Shown here: in pieces, positions 35,563-49,500 of the stretch
Position numbering within the stretch: position 1 is the first letter of the stretch
Layout: every line of letters starts with the position of its first letter
Source of the DNA: Loxodes magnus
Taxonomy: Eukaryota; Ciliophora; Karyorelictea; Loxodida; Loxodidae
Direction: 5' to 3'
DNA: 64,000 bases
Assembly: GCA_946699065.1 (NCBI GenBank)
Contig: CAMPDV010000706.1
Location: forward strand, 62,001 to 126,000
The notes under the pieces: generated by a model
Database searches by the model: none
What the model saw: only the letters and a program-made list of their open reading frames with translations
Told to the model about the DNA's origin: nothing
Translations under genes and position numbers: made by a program

Positions 35563-38129
35563 TTTCTAACGAATTATAATTTAAATTAAAGAAGCAAATA
35601 AAAAGGATTTAGTTAAGTTTAATAGCTGTTTTAAAAAACCCCTAATACCTTTCAAATTTCATTAAACTTAAGAATTATGCTTATGATTTTAAATAAGCCA
35701 GTTGCTATAAATTAGGGATAATTCTATCTAAATAAAATTTAAAAATTAAGACAATAATTATGACTTTATACCTAAACCTTATATTAACGATGTTTCTTAA
35801 TTAGTTATGATTATTTTTCTTTTAAAATTTAAGGAAACATTAACCTCTTATAACTTCTAAAGCCTTTTATCTAATAAATGGTTCTGTTATCTTTATTTTA
35901 TTAATAGTTAGCTTAAGAAATTAATTTAAGCTCAACATTTAATATCTCTGTTTAATGAAATAGATTGAATTTTTTCTAAAGTACCATAGAATGCATTTAT
36001 TAAGTTCAAGAAGATAGAGAAAGCAACTAAATTTTAGGCTTACTTTGCTAAAGCCAAGAATATTCTTCAGTAATACATTTTTATAGTTATTTCACCCTTC
36101 ATTTTAAATACTCTGCATATATAGGTTATTAAATACATACCTTAATTAAATTTCTAAATTTATTTATTTCAGATTTTTTGATAGAGTCAAGAGAAAGTTG
36201 ATAATAATCTGGTTATGGATTGTCTATGAAATCAATTTGGTAAATATAGGTTTTACTAATGATAGCAAACGTCTCTTATGGTTTTATTAAAATAGACTTA
36301 AATATCAAAATTATTATTAATGTGCTTAATATTATGAACCTCCTATAGACTTATACATAAGACAAACTAGTTTTCCTTTGTTTGAATGATGTCTATTGTT
36401 TTTTAATTTAAAGGAAATAAGATTTATAGCTCTATTAAACAAGAAAGAGATATCCATATAACCTAAACAATTTACTAAGCTTAATGATACTAGTCATGAA
36501 ACCATAGAAAATAAGAGTTTGACATGATAAAAATATATTAAAGTTTCCAAACAGGATAAAGATAGGCCATTTAATAAGATAGAAAACTTAAAAGCTTATT
36601 AACTTTAAATAAAGTGATTAAAGAAACTTATATCATAATAAATAGAAAAGGCTAGCTCTAATAATAATATTAGTATTTTAATCCTTTAAATTTATAATAA
36701 GCATTAAATTAAATTAGAACACCTATAATTAAGTTTAGTAAGCATTCTCTGCATCTAATAATACCTAACTAGCTTTTTCTTAATTAGATAATTATATAGT
36801 TATCTATTAGTAAAAAGGGATTAGAGAATATATAGTAAAATGGTCTATCTCATATAAAATATAACTAATAGCTATTATATTTTCTATAGTTCTAGAAAAA
36901 GGCAAAATTAAATAAAGCTTTGATTAAATATCTAATTTGTCTTAGAAAAAGAACTAAGGATAAAATAAAAATAGATTGTAGGGAAATTTATTTTCTATCT
37001 ATAAATGAAATATTTCGTTATTTTCTTGCTCTATCCTTTAATTAATCTTATTTTCTTTGGCTTCTAGATTCTTAGTTTATAGAACTGTATACTCTACAAA
37101 ATATTTTCAATTTAAGCGAAGAATGTTTAACTCATTAAGTAAGATTAAGAATAATTTATAAATAGATATAATACATGGTTTAATAATTCGAGATGCTAGA
37201 AGAACTAGAAATAAATATAATAAGCAAGCCCTTCTACTCTATATAGAATGTTAAATTTTAAAATAAAAACTGGAAAAAAGATAAAATAATTATTTATAAG
37301 CTGAAAAAATGAAAAACTAAATACATAAAATCAATAAAATTTGAAGACGTACAGCGAAAAAACTTGAAGAAATTGTAATATTTTAACTTTTATAATTGAG
37401 AAGATAAAATGGAAGCAATCAATGATATATTAAAGCGTGAAGTTTCTAAATTATAAAATAAAGCATTTTAGTAAATAACTTTTTCCTTACCGATAAAATA
37501 TTCCTATCAATTAGCCCTTTAATTAATCAATTATTGTAATATCTTTTTTTTTATCATTTTCTATGTTTAGAATATTTTTGGTATGCATTTGTAAAATTTT
37601 AAAGCAAAACTTTTTTTCTGGAGTCTAGCTACTTCTTTAGTTATTATATAAATTTATTAACTCAAACAAGTATAAGCATTTTAATACAAGCCAAACGCTA
37701 GAATTTTTAAAAGAGAGAAAACTGTGTACAATTAAGAAAAAATAAATAGAAAATGCTTTAAACTAGCACTTCATAGATTAAAATTGTTTTATTATATAAG
37801 TGAAATAAATTACTAAATGCTTATAACTTCAGTCTAAATATTCTTCTAGTTTATCAATTGGTACTTATTTCATTTCTGAATACATTCAACTATTATATTT
37901 TAGGGATTTGAATTTTATATGAAATTTATAAACTTAAAAAATAAAATAAATAGCAACTAATGCCAATTTATTTTATAAATGACACCATTATAAACAAATT
38001 TAAATAAAATTTAATTAGAGAAGCTATATCTTCAAACTTAATAGAGTATAAAGAGAGGAGCAATTTTAAGAGATTGAATTAAAATTAATTTATAAAAAGA
38101 TCTTTAGCTATAATTAAGATATGCTAATT
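35563..38129. other. AT-rich region upstream of the LamG gene
   Basis: No gene recognised. It should contain the promoter of the minus-strand gene starting at 35562. Confidence 0.3.
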
Positions 38130-38890
38130 CTTTTGGATAAATTTGATTATTATTAGTATAAGTATATCTAATAAATTAATATCAAACTTCTTTAGAGATT
38201 AAGCATTTTAAGAATAAAGCTAAAAATATCTAATGACTCTCCAACTAATCTATATAGATGCTAATATACAAGCATCGAATTTATATAATCCTTTGATTAG
38301 ATAAAATTTATCTAATCTAAGATATCTAAATTTACTATTAATAGAATGATAAATAATTAAGTAGTGAAGTTAAGAAACTAATAGTTCTTATGAAGGTTAT
38401 TATAATTTTTTGTGTATAAACATTTTCTCCATAGTTTCCTTCTAAAAATAATTTTGAGTTTCTTTTTTCTTTATTTTTAGTTCATTATTTTCTTTTTATT
38501 CTATTTTTTGAAATCCAAGAAATATACATGATATTTATACCAGAGTGTTTGATTCATAGGCGAATAAGAAAATTTGAGATTTGATTTAAAAAAGGAAAGA
38601 AAGATAATATAGTAAATTAATTAAATTTAGTTATTTAAGATCTTAGTTAGATAATTTAATATCTAACTGATTTTTTAGTTTTGGTATTTTATTTCCATAT
38701 ACTCTAAAGTTTATAAAATAATTATCAAAGGTATGATAAAAAACTGCAATTAGATATAATTAAAAGGTTTTTATTTGTGCAGATTTTGAAAATATTAAAA
38801 TAGTAAAAAATTAGAAATAAAGCTTTTAACTATTTTATTGTAAAGCTTTTTCAGCTTTAATTATGATAAATATTTGAATAAATATAACAA
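38130..38890. repeat. Duplicated upstream flank of the eEF1A pseudogene
   Basis: Near 38350-38410, 'agttaagaaactaatagttcttatgaaggttattat' structure resembles 386-430. The blocks between this point and the pseudogene are more diverged than those at 430-909. This suggests a segmental duplication with the gene; eye comparison only. Confidence 0.4.
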
Positions 38891-39600
38891 TAAAGGGAAA
38901 AAACATATCAATTTAGTGGTAATTATTACATAGATAGAAGTCTATTTCAATTAAGCATAGGATTTGAAAATGTGGAGATTATGTCAAACGACTTGAGAAA
39001 AATGAAAAAGGATTACGTGATAAAAAATTTATTAATCTTTTATAGATAAGAGATATTATAGGAGAATGCAGCTTTAACTTCTGAAGAGAAATAAATAGAA
39101 AAACGTCATAAAACTTCAGAAGAAGTGATTGTAGGAGATATAATTGGAATTAACATAAAAGGCTTATTTGTTCAATAATATAGAGAGGTTATGTTTGTGG
39201 AAATGTAAAAGATGATTTACCAGAAGAAATAAGATAATTTTTAGCAAAAGTGATACTTTGAATCATCCTGGTAAAATTCAGTAAGGGTATTGTCCAGCTT
39301 TATTAGAAGAAGAGTCTTAATTTTCGAAAGCAGTAGAAATAATTATCGTTTAATTAGTTCCAAGTTAGCCAAATTTTTTGAAGCATTTAAATAATTATCT
39401 TTCTCTAATGAGAGATTCAGAACAATTAGTAGCAAAAGGAATATTAAAAGAAGTAGAGAAGAGAGAATAATGAAAGTGAAATGGAACAAAATAAATTTGT
39501 TGTCTAAACAATATTATAGATGATATTAATGAGGAGTGAAATAAAGAGGATGAATAAATACTTATTGAGTTTATATGAGATAGGCTATTAATAAAGAAAC
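38891..39600 (+). pseudogene. eEF1A-like pseudogene with internal deletion
   Basis: Starts with sequence matching the 5' end of the 910-2334 gene ('aatttagtggtaat'; P-loop already damaged). It jumps near 39060 to domain 2 ('ggagatataattgg', 'gttatgtttgtggaaatg', 'aatcatcctggtaaaatt') and runs to the end with 'gaagtagagaagagaga' and the 'atgagatag' stop region. Most of the GTPase domain, some 600-700 nt, is missing and several frameshifts are present, so no full product is possible. Confidence 0.85.
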
Positions 39601-40054
39601 TATTTTTAAGGTTCATATTAAAAAAATAATTAAATTTGGTTTATAAGTTCAGATAATGAATACTTATTGATAATCTAATGCTATTTAAATAATTATTAGC
39701 ATATATCAATAAGATAGATTCATCAAACTGCGTTTTTATATATTTCCTAGATAAATTGATTACTAATGTGAAATTAAAAGAATTAATTATTACTCTACAA
39801 TTAGAGGATTATATAATAGCTTTTGCTAACATTTTAAGATAAATAAAAAATAACTTTATAAAGAAAATAATTTTCAAGTATTACAAACAATGATAATGCT
39901 AAAATAAAATTAACAAATCAAAATAGGAATAAAGCAAGAAAGTTTAGAAAAGAAGAATTTAATTATATAAGCAAAGCTTTTAAGTAATAAATTTATTTAA
40001 GAAACTAAAACTTTAAAAATGCTTATCAATGGCAATTATTATAATAGACATGTA

Positions 40055-40130
40055 TTGAAACATTTATTAAAGAGCTGCGCACCAACGAGGTGCTACGCGC
40101 TCTATAATCAAATTTATTTATATAAAATAT
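40055..40130 (+). mobile_element. 3' hairpin and ATTT tail of a repeat (copy d)
   Basis: The hairpin unit at 40072-40102 (GAGCTGCGCACCAACGAGG...GCGCTC) is the cleanest copy, followed by 'tataatcaaatttatttata'. The sequence before it is AT-rich with no GC-rich body, so the copy may be severely 5'-truncated. Confidence 0.7.
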
Positions 40131-40619
40131 AAAATTAAAGAAATCCCTAGAAGAGGAATTAATAAAATATATAAATAAATTTAATAATTTTAAATATGTA
40201 AAGGTATTAGACATAGAAATTTATTAAAGATATTATGATGTGAGGATTTACAGCTAAAATAAATAAAATTATCTAAATTAAAAAACTTTATTTAATAATG
40301 TCATGCATTATGAAATAATTAATTATTAGATAAATGATTTCCTTTCAGCTATGAATAAAATCATTATTAATAGTAAAATAAATAAAATACCTATTTTGCA
40401 GTTCCATAATTTAATTATCTAATTAGTCTATAAATAAAATCAAATGCTTTAGATAAAAAATGTAAGGTTAAAGAAGAAATTGTACATAATAGCTAAAACT
40501 TGAAATAAAATGCTTAGCTTCATAAAATTATTTTTATCCTATAATTTCAACTTTTTACATTTCTTGTTAGAATAAAAAATATATGTCCGGATTTTTTGCT
40601 AATTCAAAAAAGTAGAAGT
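40131..40619. other. AT-rich spacer
   Basis: No gene recognised. Confidence 0.3.
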
Positions 40620-41690
40620 TAACAACATCCTAGAGAGATTAGGACCAGGAAAAGTGTCCCAAAAAGATCTTCCACCAAAGATGAATTCCTACCTCTGAAG
40701 AAAAGCATAGGAAATAGGCAAAATATATAATGAACTCTGAAGTCTCAAATTTTAACATTAAAAAAAGTATCAATTATTTAAAAATAAAGATATGCTGAAT
40801 CTCCAGGAAGTGGTAAAAAGACCGAAGAAAGATAATAAAGTACTGATGGAAATGTAGCGGAAATAGAATCGAGACTTATGACCTAAGAAAGAGACTTTAA
40901 CGCCTTCTGAAACATTTAAAAGACCAGAACAGCCAATCATAAAACCGGTAATAGAAGCAGAAAGAGCGGGAAAACAAGATAGAAAAAATAGAAGAGAATC
41001 AGGAAAAATTTCAACGTTAAATTGAACTAAGAGAACAAGGGAATGATTCAAGATTTAAATTTAAACGAGAAACAAAAAGATGCTAATAGCAAATCTCAAA
41101 TTGATTTATAGGAAAGATATAAGATTGACATCTCCCTTCTAAGAATAAATGGATGTGGACCTTTAAATAAAAGTTTTTCACAGGAATTTACTAAAAAAGA
41201 ATTGGAATTGAAGGAAAAAAAATTTAAGCCCAAAGAAGAACAATAAGAAAGAACATGAAACAACGGAGAAGAGTTAAAAGATGAAGAGAACGAATTTTTA
41301 ACTAATGAACATAATTAAAATGAATTAACTGATTCGTATCAGGATTTCATTTCATTAACACTTTTATTAGAGTGATTTCATCAAGAAAAAATGCAAGAAA
41401 TTTTACAAATTTAAATAAGATTACGAAAATACTAGAAGAAGTTGGAGAAAAAAGAAGAGAAAATCAGATATAACTAAAAAAGAGCAAGAGAAAATTATTT
41501 CACAATTAATTAAGAAAAATATATAAGAAAAAAGAGATCGAGTAATATCTTGGCGAAAGAGTACTTCGAGGACCATATGCATAGCAAGGAAAAGAGACTT
41601 AGAGATATTCAAACTTTTATATTTAGCCTCTAGAGCAATCTAGAGGATGATAGAAAAGCGGTTGAAATACCTCCAAGAAAATCAAATTTT
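40620..41690 (+). pseudogene. Degraded second copy of the 7.5-9.3 kb gag-like element
   Basis: Shares the exact string 'ctgaatctccaggaag' (near 40797; also near 8650), then 'atcgagacttatgaccta'/'atcaagactcatgtctaa' and 'ccagaacagcca'/'tcagaacagcta'. Near the 3' end it shares 'agagcaatct', 'ggttgaaatacct' and 'agaaa.tcaaa'. Frames break often and the zinc knuckle is not recognisable. The remaining sequence is Lys/Glu-rich in all readable pieces, so this is a dead paralogous copy. Confidence 0.65.
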
Positions 41691-44600
41691 TTATTTTTTA
41701 TTTGTGTAAATTTCTTGGCAATTTATAGTTACTAGAATTCTTTCTGTAAAGCATATACAATTTTTTCATATTCATAAAATTAAAGCTATTTACTCTGAAT
41801 TTTATGATATTTAGTATTTTCACTAATCTCAAAAATTAATCTATTTGTTAGTGGCCAAGCTAATCTCAGAATATAAAAAGAAGTCACTTAATTCATAATA
41901 TACTGTTGCTTTAACGTTATAGTATTTAAAATCGGAGAGAGAAGAATTGATATGCAAGACTTATATGACACATCTATTATTTTAACTAATTAGGATTTAA
42001 ATTAAACAATCAAAAGGAAAAATATTCAGTCAAGTTTAATAGCTATTTTAAAAACTCCTAGCAACTACTTATTTATTTTCATTAGCTTAATAAAAAGAAT
42101 ATTTTAATTTAAAATCCGGCAAATTAGATTAATGCTTAGAAAGTGATCTAATCAAATTTGAGAGATATTAAAAAACAAAATGCACTTAATACTTAAAAAT
42201 TAATGCATATAAGTTCATTTAATGGATAACTTCTTATTAATTATAGATAGAAAAAGCAAAGAGAAAAGCTTTTTCTAGTTAATAAAGGCAGAAATGGTTT
42301 AAATAGATAGTTTAATATAAGAGTAAAATTATTTAAATTATCACATCCTTTTTTATATCTTTTTGATGAAATGTACTATCTCTTTAATTAATAAAAAGGA
42401 AGACTCATTTATCATTTTTATTAAATGAATAATGCAAATGATTAATAATCTACGTAATTTAAGTTAAATTCTTAATTTTTCTCTATTACAATTAATAGTT
42501 AGCCTACGTCTTAAAATAATTATTTGAATTGGATTATTATAGAAATCACTAACTTTAATTTCTTCAGAGACAAATCTTTCAGATATTTACACAGGAATTA
42601 ATGCTAATTATTTTTTTAATTAATGAATTAAGAAAAAAGATTGGTAAATAAAGGTATTTACTTTTGGCTTATTCATCTCTCTTTTAACTTTCCTAATATC
42701 TTAAATACTTCTATGCGCTTCATATTTTAAAAATTGTTTTGGTTGTTTCTTTTATAAGATTAATTAAATACCCTTCTTTGCTAGAAGAATATTTGCTTAT
42801 TTTGGCAATTATGAAGAACTAAGACTTAAAAAGCTTAAAAAAGATATAAAAAATAATTTATGAGAAATACTAAGATTAATAAACTTTAGTGGATGTATGT
42901 ATAAAGCAAAAATATCAGTATAATATCTAAAAAACTCTTTAACTATATAATGATAAATTTTATAAAAAAGTAAAAAGGAAAATTAAAAAAGGGATAATTT
43001 TAATTAAAGTCTTAAGGTTAATTTTAAGCTTATATTGTTCAAAGTTATCTCTATTAATAATAATATCATTTTTTTCATATTTAAAGCTTCTAATTTTATA
43101 ATATTAGTTAAATTGATATAATCTTGAAAAAATTTTAGTAAAAATATACCAAAATTCTTTAAAATTTAGCTAAAATTATTATAACAGAAATAAAAAGTTT
43201 TAAAATAAAGTGTACTTGGACTATTTAAAGTAAAATGATAATTGTTAGCATAATATATAATTAATAATTAATAGCTGCTTTTTATAATTAAATAAATAAC
43301 CAATTATATCTTAAGAATAATATAAAGTTTATTTGAAGTTCTGAAAGTAATTTACCTGTTTTCTTATGGAATTTTTTAAGAAATAAATAAAAATCAGTTT
43401 CTCAAACATTTGCTCATTTTATATGGATGCGACATTGTGATTATAATTTTGTTCTAATCTTTTATGAATTTTAAATTTTGGAAATGTAGCCTGGTTATAA
43501 AATTCTAACAGTGTAAAATATTTCTAATTAAAGGCAAATCATTTATAATTCTAAATTATTAGTCTATTAAATGATTTCAAATTTATTTACTAATAATATA
43601 TAAACTAACTAAACAATTAAAATTTCCTTTCTTTATCTTCCTTTTATTTTTTATTCAAAAAGGGCTAGATAAACTCTTAAGAATCTTAAAATTTTACAAT
43701 TTTATTATTAAAAATAGTGTCTAATCATGAAAAAAATCTATATATGTGGAAAAGATAGTAAATCTTCATTTTAAAACGCTATTTAAACAAAGCAATGCAC
43801 CACTAATACCTCTATGTTTATCAAACAGTCTTAGAAAAAAAGGATTATACGTATCTTCTTTGTAATTTTCATTTTTTATAAAATGGAATTAAATGCTTAA
43901 GAAATAATAATAAACCTAATACATATTTGGTAAGTTATATCTCTTAATAATTATATTAAATGTATATTTTACTTAGTTAGATTTTGTTTTAAGTAAAAAC
44001 TTTATTAAGTTCTATGATCTCATTAAAAGAGTATAAAATTAAATCAAAACTTAACAAATTTAAAAATTTTTTATTTCTTTATATTTAAATAATTTTACTT
44101 GGAAGCTTATAGTTGACTACTTATCAAATAAATATATTAAAAAAATTTCTTAATTTTATCACTTCGTGTCAATGCTAGCTTATATATCATTTTATAAACC
44201 ATAAATTTTGCAAAAAATTAGGAATAAATCATTTTCTTTATCACTGCTAAGGCAAAAAGCCAACTTAATTTTTCATATTTAATTTTCTTTTTTAAAAAAT
44301 TATTGTAAGCATCTGATTAAATCTGCCTATCACAATAATTATTCTATAAAAGAAAAATTTATTTCCTCTATAAATTAAGATTTGTCTAAGAGAGAAAGAA
44401 ATTTAAAAATTATGTGGAATTTATTTTTTTATTTAAAGCAATCTAATAGATATTAAGTTCAAATTTTTTAATATTAGATCAAAGATAAATTATATTCCAT
44501 CAAGACCATTTAATTAACTTTGTTGCTTAAATAAAAAACTCTATTATCTTCTTTTAAAATACACCAAATAAATTTAAAATTTTCAAAAAAAAATTAAAAA

Positions 44601-46099
44601 AAGCTTTTAGTCAACTAAAGTTCCTTAGTTATAAAATAAACCAAAAAAATAAGATTGATAGTTAGAGAAAAATTAAGATAAAAATAATTAATAAAAATTA
44701 AAAAATTTTGTTTTTATAAAATAAATACTTATTATCTAAATAAAATAACTTTCAACTCATTTCAATTTGTAATAATACCTTTTGGTAAAAAATATCAACA
44801 AATTAATGAAGAATATATAGACAATTAGAAAGAAAGCTTGTTCATTTTTTATTCTAATTAAATTTGACATAATAAGTTTTTTTCATTGGTTAATAAATAT
44901 TTTTATTTCTTTCAACTTTTGAAATATTTTAAAAAATTTATGTTTCTCTTAATTTATTAAAAAAAGTCAAATATTTGAAAATTTATTTTCTAAAAGTATA
45001 TTTATATAAATTTAAAAAATTAAAAATCATTAATCTATTAAGAATATTAAATTTATTCCACTTTTATTTCTAATAATATTCATATTATATTAAGTTTCAT
45101 CAAATTGCTATTAAAATTAGTGATTTCAATTTAATAAGATATTAATATACAAAAATTAAAATTAAGCTCTGCATTAATAAAAATAGAAAACTCTAAGTGG
45201 AAGAATAAAAATTTTTTAAGTATTAAGTTTGATTCAAAGAGAACTAGAAATAACTAATTTTGAGATTCACTAAAATTTCCAGTGTTTTGTAAATCAAATT
45301 AAAGGAAATAAGAGAATCTTTAATTTACCTTAAAATTACTACAAACTCTATTTTCTTAATTAAGAATTTTATAAATTTAATGAAGAATTAATGAAATATT
45401 CTTATATAATTTTTTTATACAAAAGCATAAGGAAAATAAATAATTGATAAAAATATTATCTTACATTTTAAATAGTTGATGTCTAAGCATAAATTAAATT
45501 TTAAAAAGGAACTTCCTTTATTAAACGAAATCAAATTTAAGAAAATATATTATATTTTAAATTAAGATTTATTTAATTTAACTTCTATAATTAGATTATC
45601 AATTTTGAAGATATAATTATGAAAAATGTAAGATTAATAAAGGATTATAAGCAGAAGCTAGAAGAGCTATTAAAGTGAAAAGATTGAAATAAAACTTTCT
45701 AAACTTTTTTATTTTATTCTAAAGACTGAAAAATAAATTTTCTAATAAAACAAGTTTTCAGTATATAAAGATATATACCTCTTAATCTTTAATCCAACTC
45801 TATAATACAAAAATTTTTTATTCTATTAGAAAAAGAGCACAAATTTAGACATACCTTCTTTTAATTTATTTATATTATTTAATGAAAATAAAACTTCAAA
45901 GAGTTTTCTTAATTATTAAATTAACTTTTTAAATTAAGATTTAATGCTTTATATCAGTTACAGTTCATTTTCTAAGGATATTATTATTTTTTTGATTTAG
46001 TAAATTTAAAATACTCATTTGATTATTTTTTTATTATTAGCTCATAATCAAAGGATAAAATACAAAATTACTTAGACTGGTATAAAAGTATTTTCAAAT
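41691..46099. other. AT-rich gene desert, left part
   Basis: Over 4 kb with no recognisable coding segment, motif or GC-richer island on either strand. Confidence 0.35.
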
Positions 46100-46565
46100 C
46101 TCATAAATAAATAAATTTGATTATAGAGCGCGTAGCACTCTCGTTGGTGCGCAGCTCTTTAAAAAATTGTTTCATACTGACAAGAATGTTTGTTACTGAT
46201 AAAATTATCAGATACTGATAAACCTTGTTCAATACTGGTATAATTTTAGAATACTCGTAATCTTTAATACTTGTTGGAGGTCCAAGGACATGGCAGGATT
46301 GTGTCTCATCGCATCACCAAAGCAGAGGACGACATGTGTCAATTATGGGTACTTAAATTCCCCACCTCTGATGAAGCTCGCAATATTATTTCTTTTTCGT
46401 TCCAGAATTAAAGCTAAACTAAGCCAGTGCCGAAGGTCTAAGAATCTTATGTCTCGAGGCCAAACCAAAGCAGAAGAAGACATAAAGTCGATTATGGGTA
46501 CTTAACTTCCCCAACCTCTGATGAAGATGACCTTGTTGTTCACCTTCGAACAACTATGGCGGTTT
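46100..46565 (-). mobile_element. GC-richer repeat with 3' hairpin (copy e) and internal tandem duplication
   Basis: Read on the minus strand: a GC-rich 5' part (46560-46270), a Thr/Ser-type spacer rich in 'gataa' palindromes (46260-46190), the hairpin (46157-46126) and the tail CTATAATCAAATTTATTTATTTATG. The 5' part holds two copies of a unit with a 149-bp period, marked by 'attatgggta' at 46342 and 46491 and by 'ctctgatgaag' downstream of each. No conserved ORF was found; the plus-strand ATG at 46290 is a shadow. Confidence 0.65.
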
Positions 46566-49500
46566 AAAAAAAAAAATATATATATATAATATTGTTAACC
46601 TTATGAAAATAGATTAATTATTCTTTTAAATCCAGAAACTAAAATAGAAAGATCTTAAATATTATTTCTTCAAACTGTCAAATATAATTAGGTTTAAAAG
46701 AGAAGTTAAAAGAAAACGAACTTGCTTTTATTTTAAGCTTAAATTAAAGTTCTTAGCTAAATAAATGTTTACAATTATTTATTTAAATAAATAATTATAA
46801 CTTTTCTGATTTAAACATTTTAGAAATCTATAAGCTCTCTTTTATAAAGAGTCTATCACCAAAAATAAAGCTACTAAACTTGAGCTTAGGCATTAATTAA
46901 ATCAGTAGACTTAAATTTTTCTCAGGCATTTTTTTATATTATACAATTAAAACTTTCATTAGCCTAGATTTCTTTAACTTGAAATTATTATAATTAATAT
47001 CACTTAGAAAGTTAATGATAAAACTTAATTAAGTTATTAAAAAATGTTGGTTCTTAAATTTATAATAAGATAGCTAGTGATTTATTAAGAGATATTAATT
47101 TATTAATATTTTATTTAATTGAATATCTTTCAATCTATAATCTTTGACTTAAGAAACAATTCCTTATTTATAAGCATTTATTCTAATTAAAAAATTAAGC
47201 TATAATTATTCTTTTAATTATGATAAATAAGTTTTATAAAAAAGATTAGATCGCTTCTTTTAAAAATCCCCTTCTTAACTTCTTCTATCATGATGTGAAT
47301 TTCAGCTTTTATTATTTAAACAATTTTATTTCTATTTTTTATTAAGTTTTATTATTTTAATATTTTCTTTTCTTTTACTTTTTATCTCTTTTTACAAATA
47401 TATAATTTAATATTATTATTTCTACCTTAAATTCATTTAAATGTGTATAAAACTATTAATTAAAATCATAAAAAGCTAAAATAATTTTTAATTATTAAAC
47501 AAAGCTTTTTAAACTCTCAATTTTCTTTTTTTGCTTAAAACTTTTTCTTCCGTCGTTGTAGATATATATATATTTTTTATATGAGTCTTGATTACTATAT
47601 TTTTGCAATTCTAAATAAGTAAGTTAATAAAGAGAATTTAATACTTCAGAAGGAAATATCTTTTTATCGAAATCTTCAACTTCTTTCCTTCTCAATATAT
47701 TGATAAATGATTCAATCAGTCTACAATTTAAAAGATATAATTTCATCTTTTAGAATCAATCTCTTGATAATATAAATCTTTTAGGAACAAATTACTTCGC
47801 ACTACTAAAAATTATTTCTATGATACTTATGTAACTATAATTTAATAAGGAGTCACACTATAAAAAGAAATAAAAATGACTAAATTTCTATTATTATTTA
47901 ATTTAATATAAAATAAGATAGATATTAAGTTATATCCTTCCCTTTAATTTAAAGTTATTCTTATACTAGAAATTTCTATTGCTTTGTAGGAGCAAACCAA
48001 GCAAAGATTATCATATGCCTAAAATTTAAACCAGACTAATTAAATTTAATTATCATTTGTTTTACTATTTTAACACTTAGAATCATATTTAAAAAATGAA
48101 ATTTTCTACTTTAAGCTTATTTTAGTATTTTACGTAATAATTTTAATAACTAGATTGTAGAGGGAGTAGGTACTAAAGGAGAAGTGAAGATTATTAATAA
48201 ATTTATCTATAGAAGCTAAGTGATTATTTAATATTTTATTAAAAGAAAGCTTAAAACTAAAATACTTCTAAATTATAGTAATCTCAACTTTATTTTTAGC
48301 TATTAATAATAGTTATCAATTATTAGCTTGATAATATATTAAGTTGGTTATATCTAAGAAAATAATAACAAATGCTAATTAAAATAATTAAATGATATCA
48401 GTATGCTAAAATAGTAGCTTTTAGATTTAATGTTTATTAATAATCTATTTAGCAATGATAGAAAATACTTATTTAATTTAAATTAGAAATTTAGTTTATT
48501 TGTACTTTAAAAGTAAAGTTATTTTAGTAAAGTACCTATTTTAAAAATATTTAGCTTAAAGAGGTTTCTTCATTATGACTAAATAGTTAATATATTTTAC
48601 TTTTTATAATTAAATTTAAAAGTTTTTCCTTTTAATAATTAAATGCATTGCTCTTTATCTAATTTATTTATAAATAAAAATAAAGGGAAAATTTCCAACT
48701 GAATAATATAATAGATAGAAGAGCTTAAAAATATTTATTTTGACCAAAATTTTAATATAACTTATGGAGTCTAAAAGTCTTAAAATTTGATAATTTATAT
48801 ATTAGATATTTATTATCTATGATCTAATGAATATCTCACATTAATTTTTATGGTTCATATGATAAACATTTTAGTAACTACAATTATCTATCAAATTTCT
48901 TATAATTGATTTACTCTTTTAATATAATTTATCTATATAAATTAATACTTAAAATGAAAAATAGAACCTTTTTAAATTAAAAGTTGAAGTTACAAAAGTT
49001 TCTTAATCATGATAAGCTTATATTGAGAAATTAGGATGTAAATAATTGAAACCATAAAGTGAAATTAAGAGTTATACTTAATAACCTTTTCTAATCAACC
49101 ACTTTCTTTTAAGTTTGATAACTACTAACTCTTTCCTTTTCTTATTATTATCTAAAGTATTATTTTAATTTTCTTAAATACTAAGTCAATTAAATAGAAT
49201 TATTTAATGAAAGTTTTAATTTATTATCGCTTTAATCAACTAATGAAGTTTTAAGGTTGAATCATATCGTATAGTTTTTTAAATTTGGGAAAAATAAAAT
49301 GCTTATATTTATGAGTAAACTAAGGTGCTAATAGAAATACTAGGAATATATTAAATAAAGCTTCTAACTAAATAATTAGATTTTAATTTAAATGATAAGA
49401 ATAATAAGAAACAATTATTCTTTCTTAATGCTTTAACTATTTAATTTATAAACTTATCTACTTTAATAATTTAAACTTGAGATAGAGAAATAAGAAGAGT

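Noticed and set aside
46290-46505. 71-residue plus-strand ORF in the GC-rich block
   Set aside because: It lies across the tandem duplication of a hairpin repeat, with no motif and no conservation between the two units.
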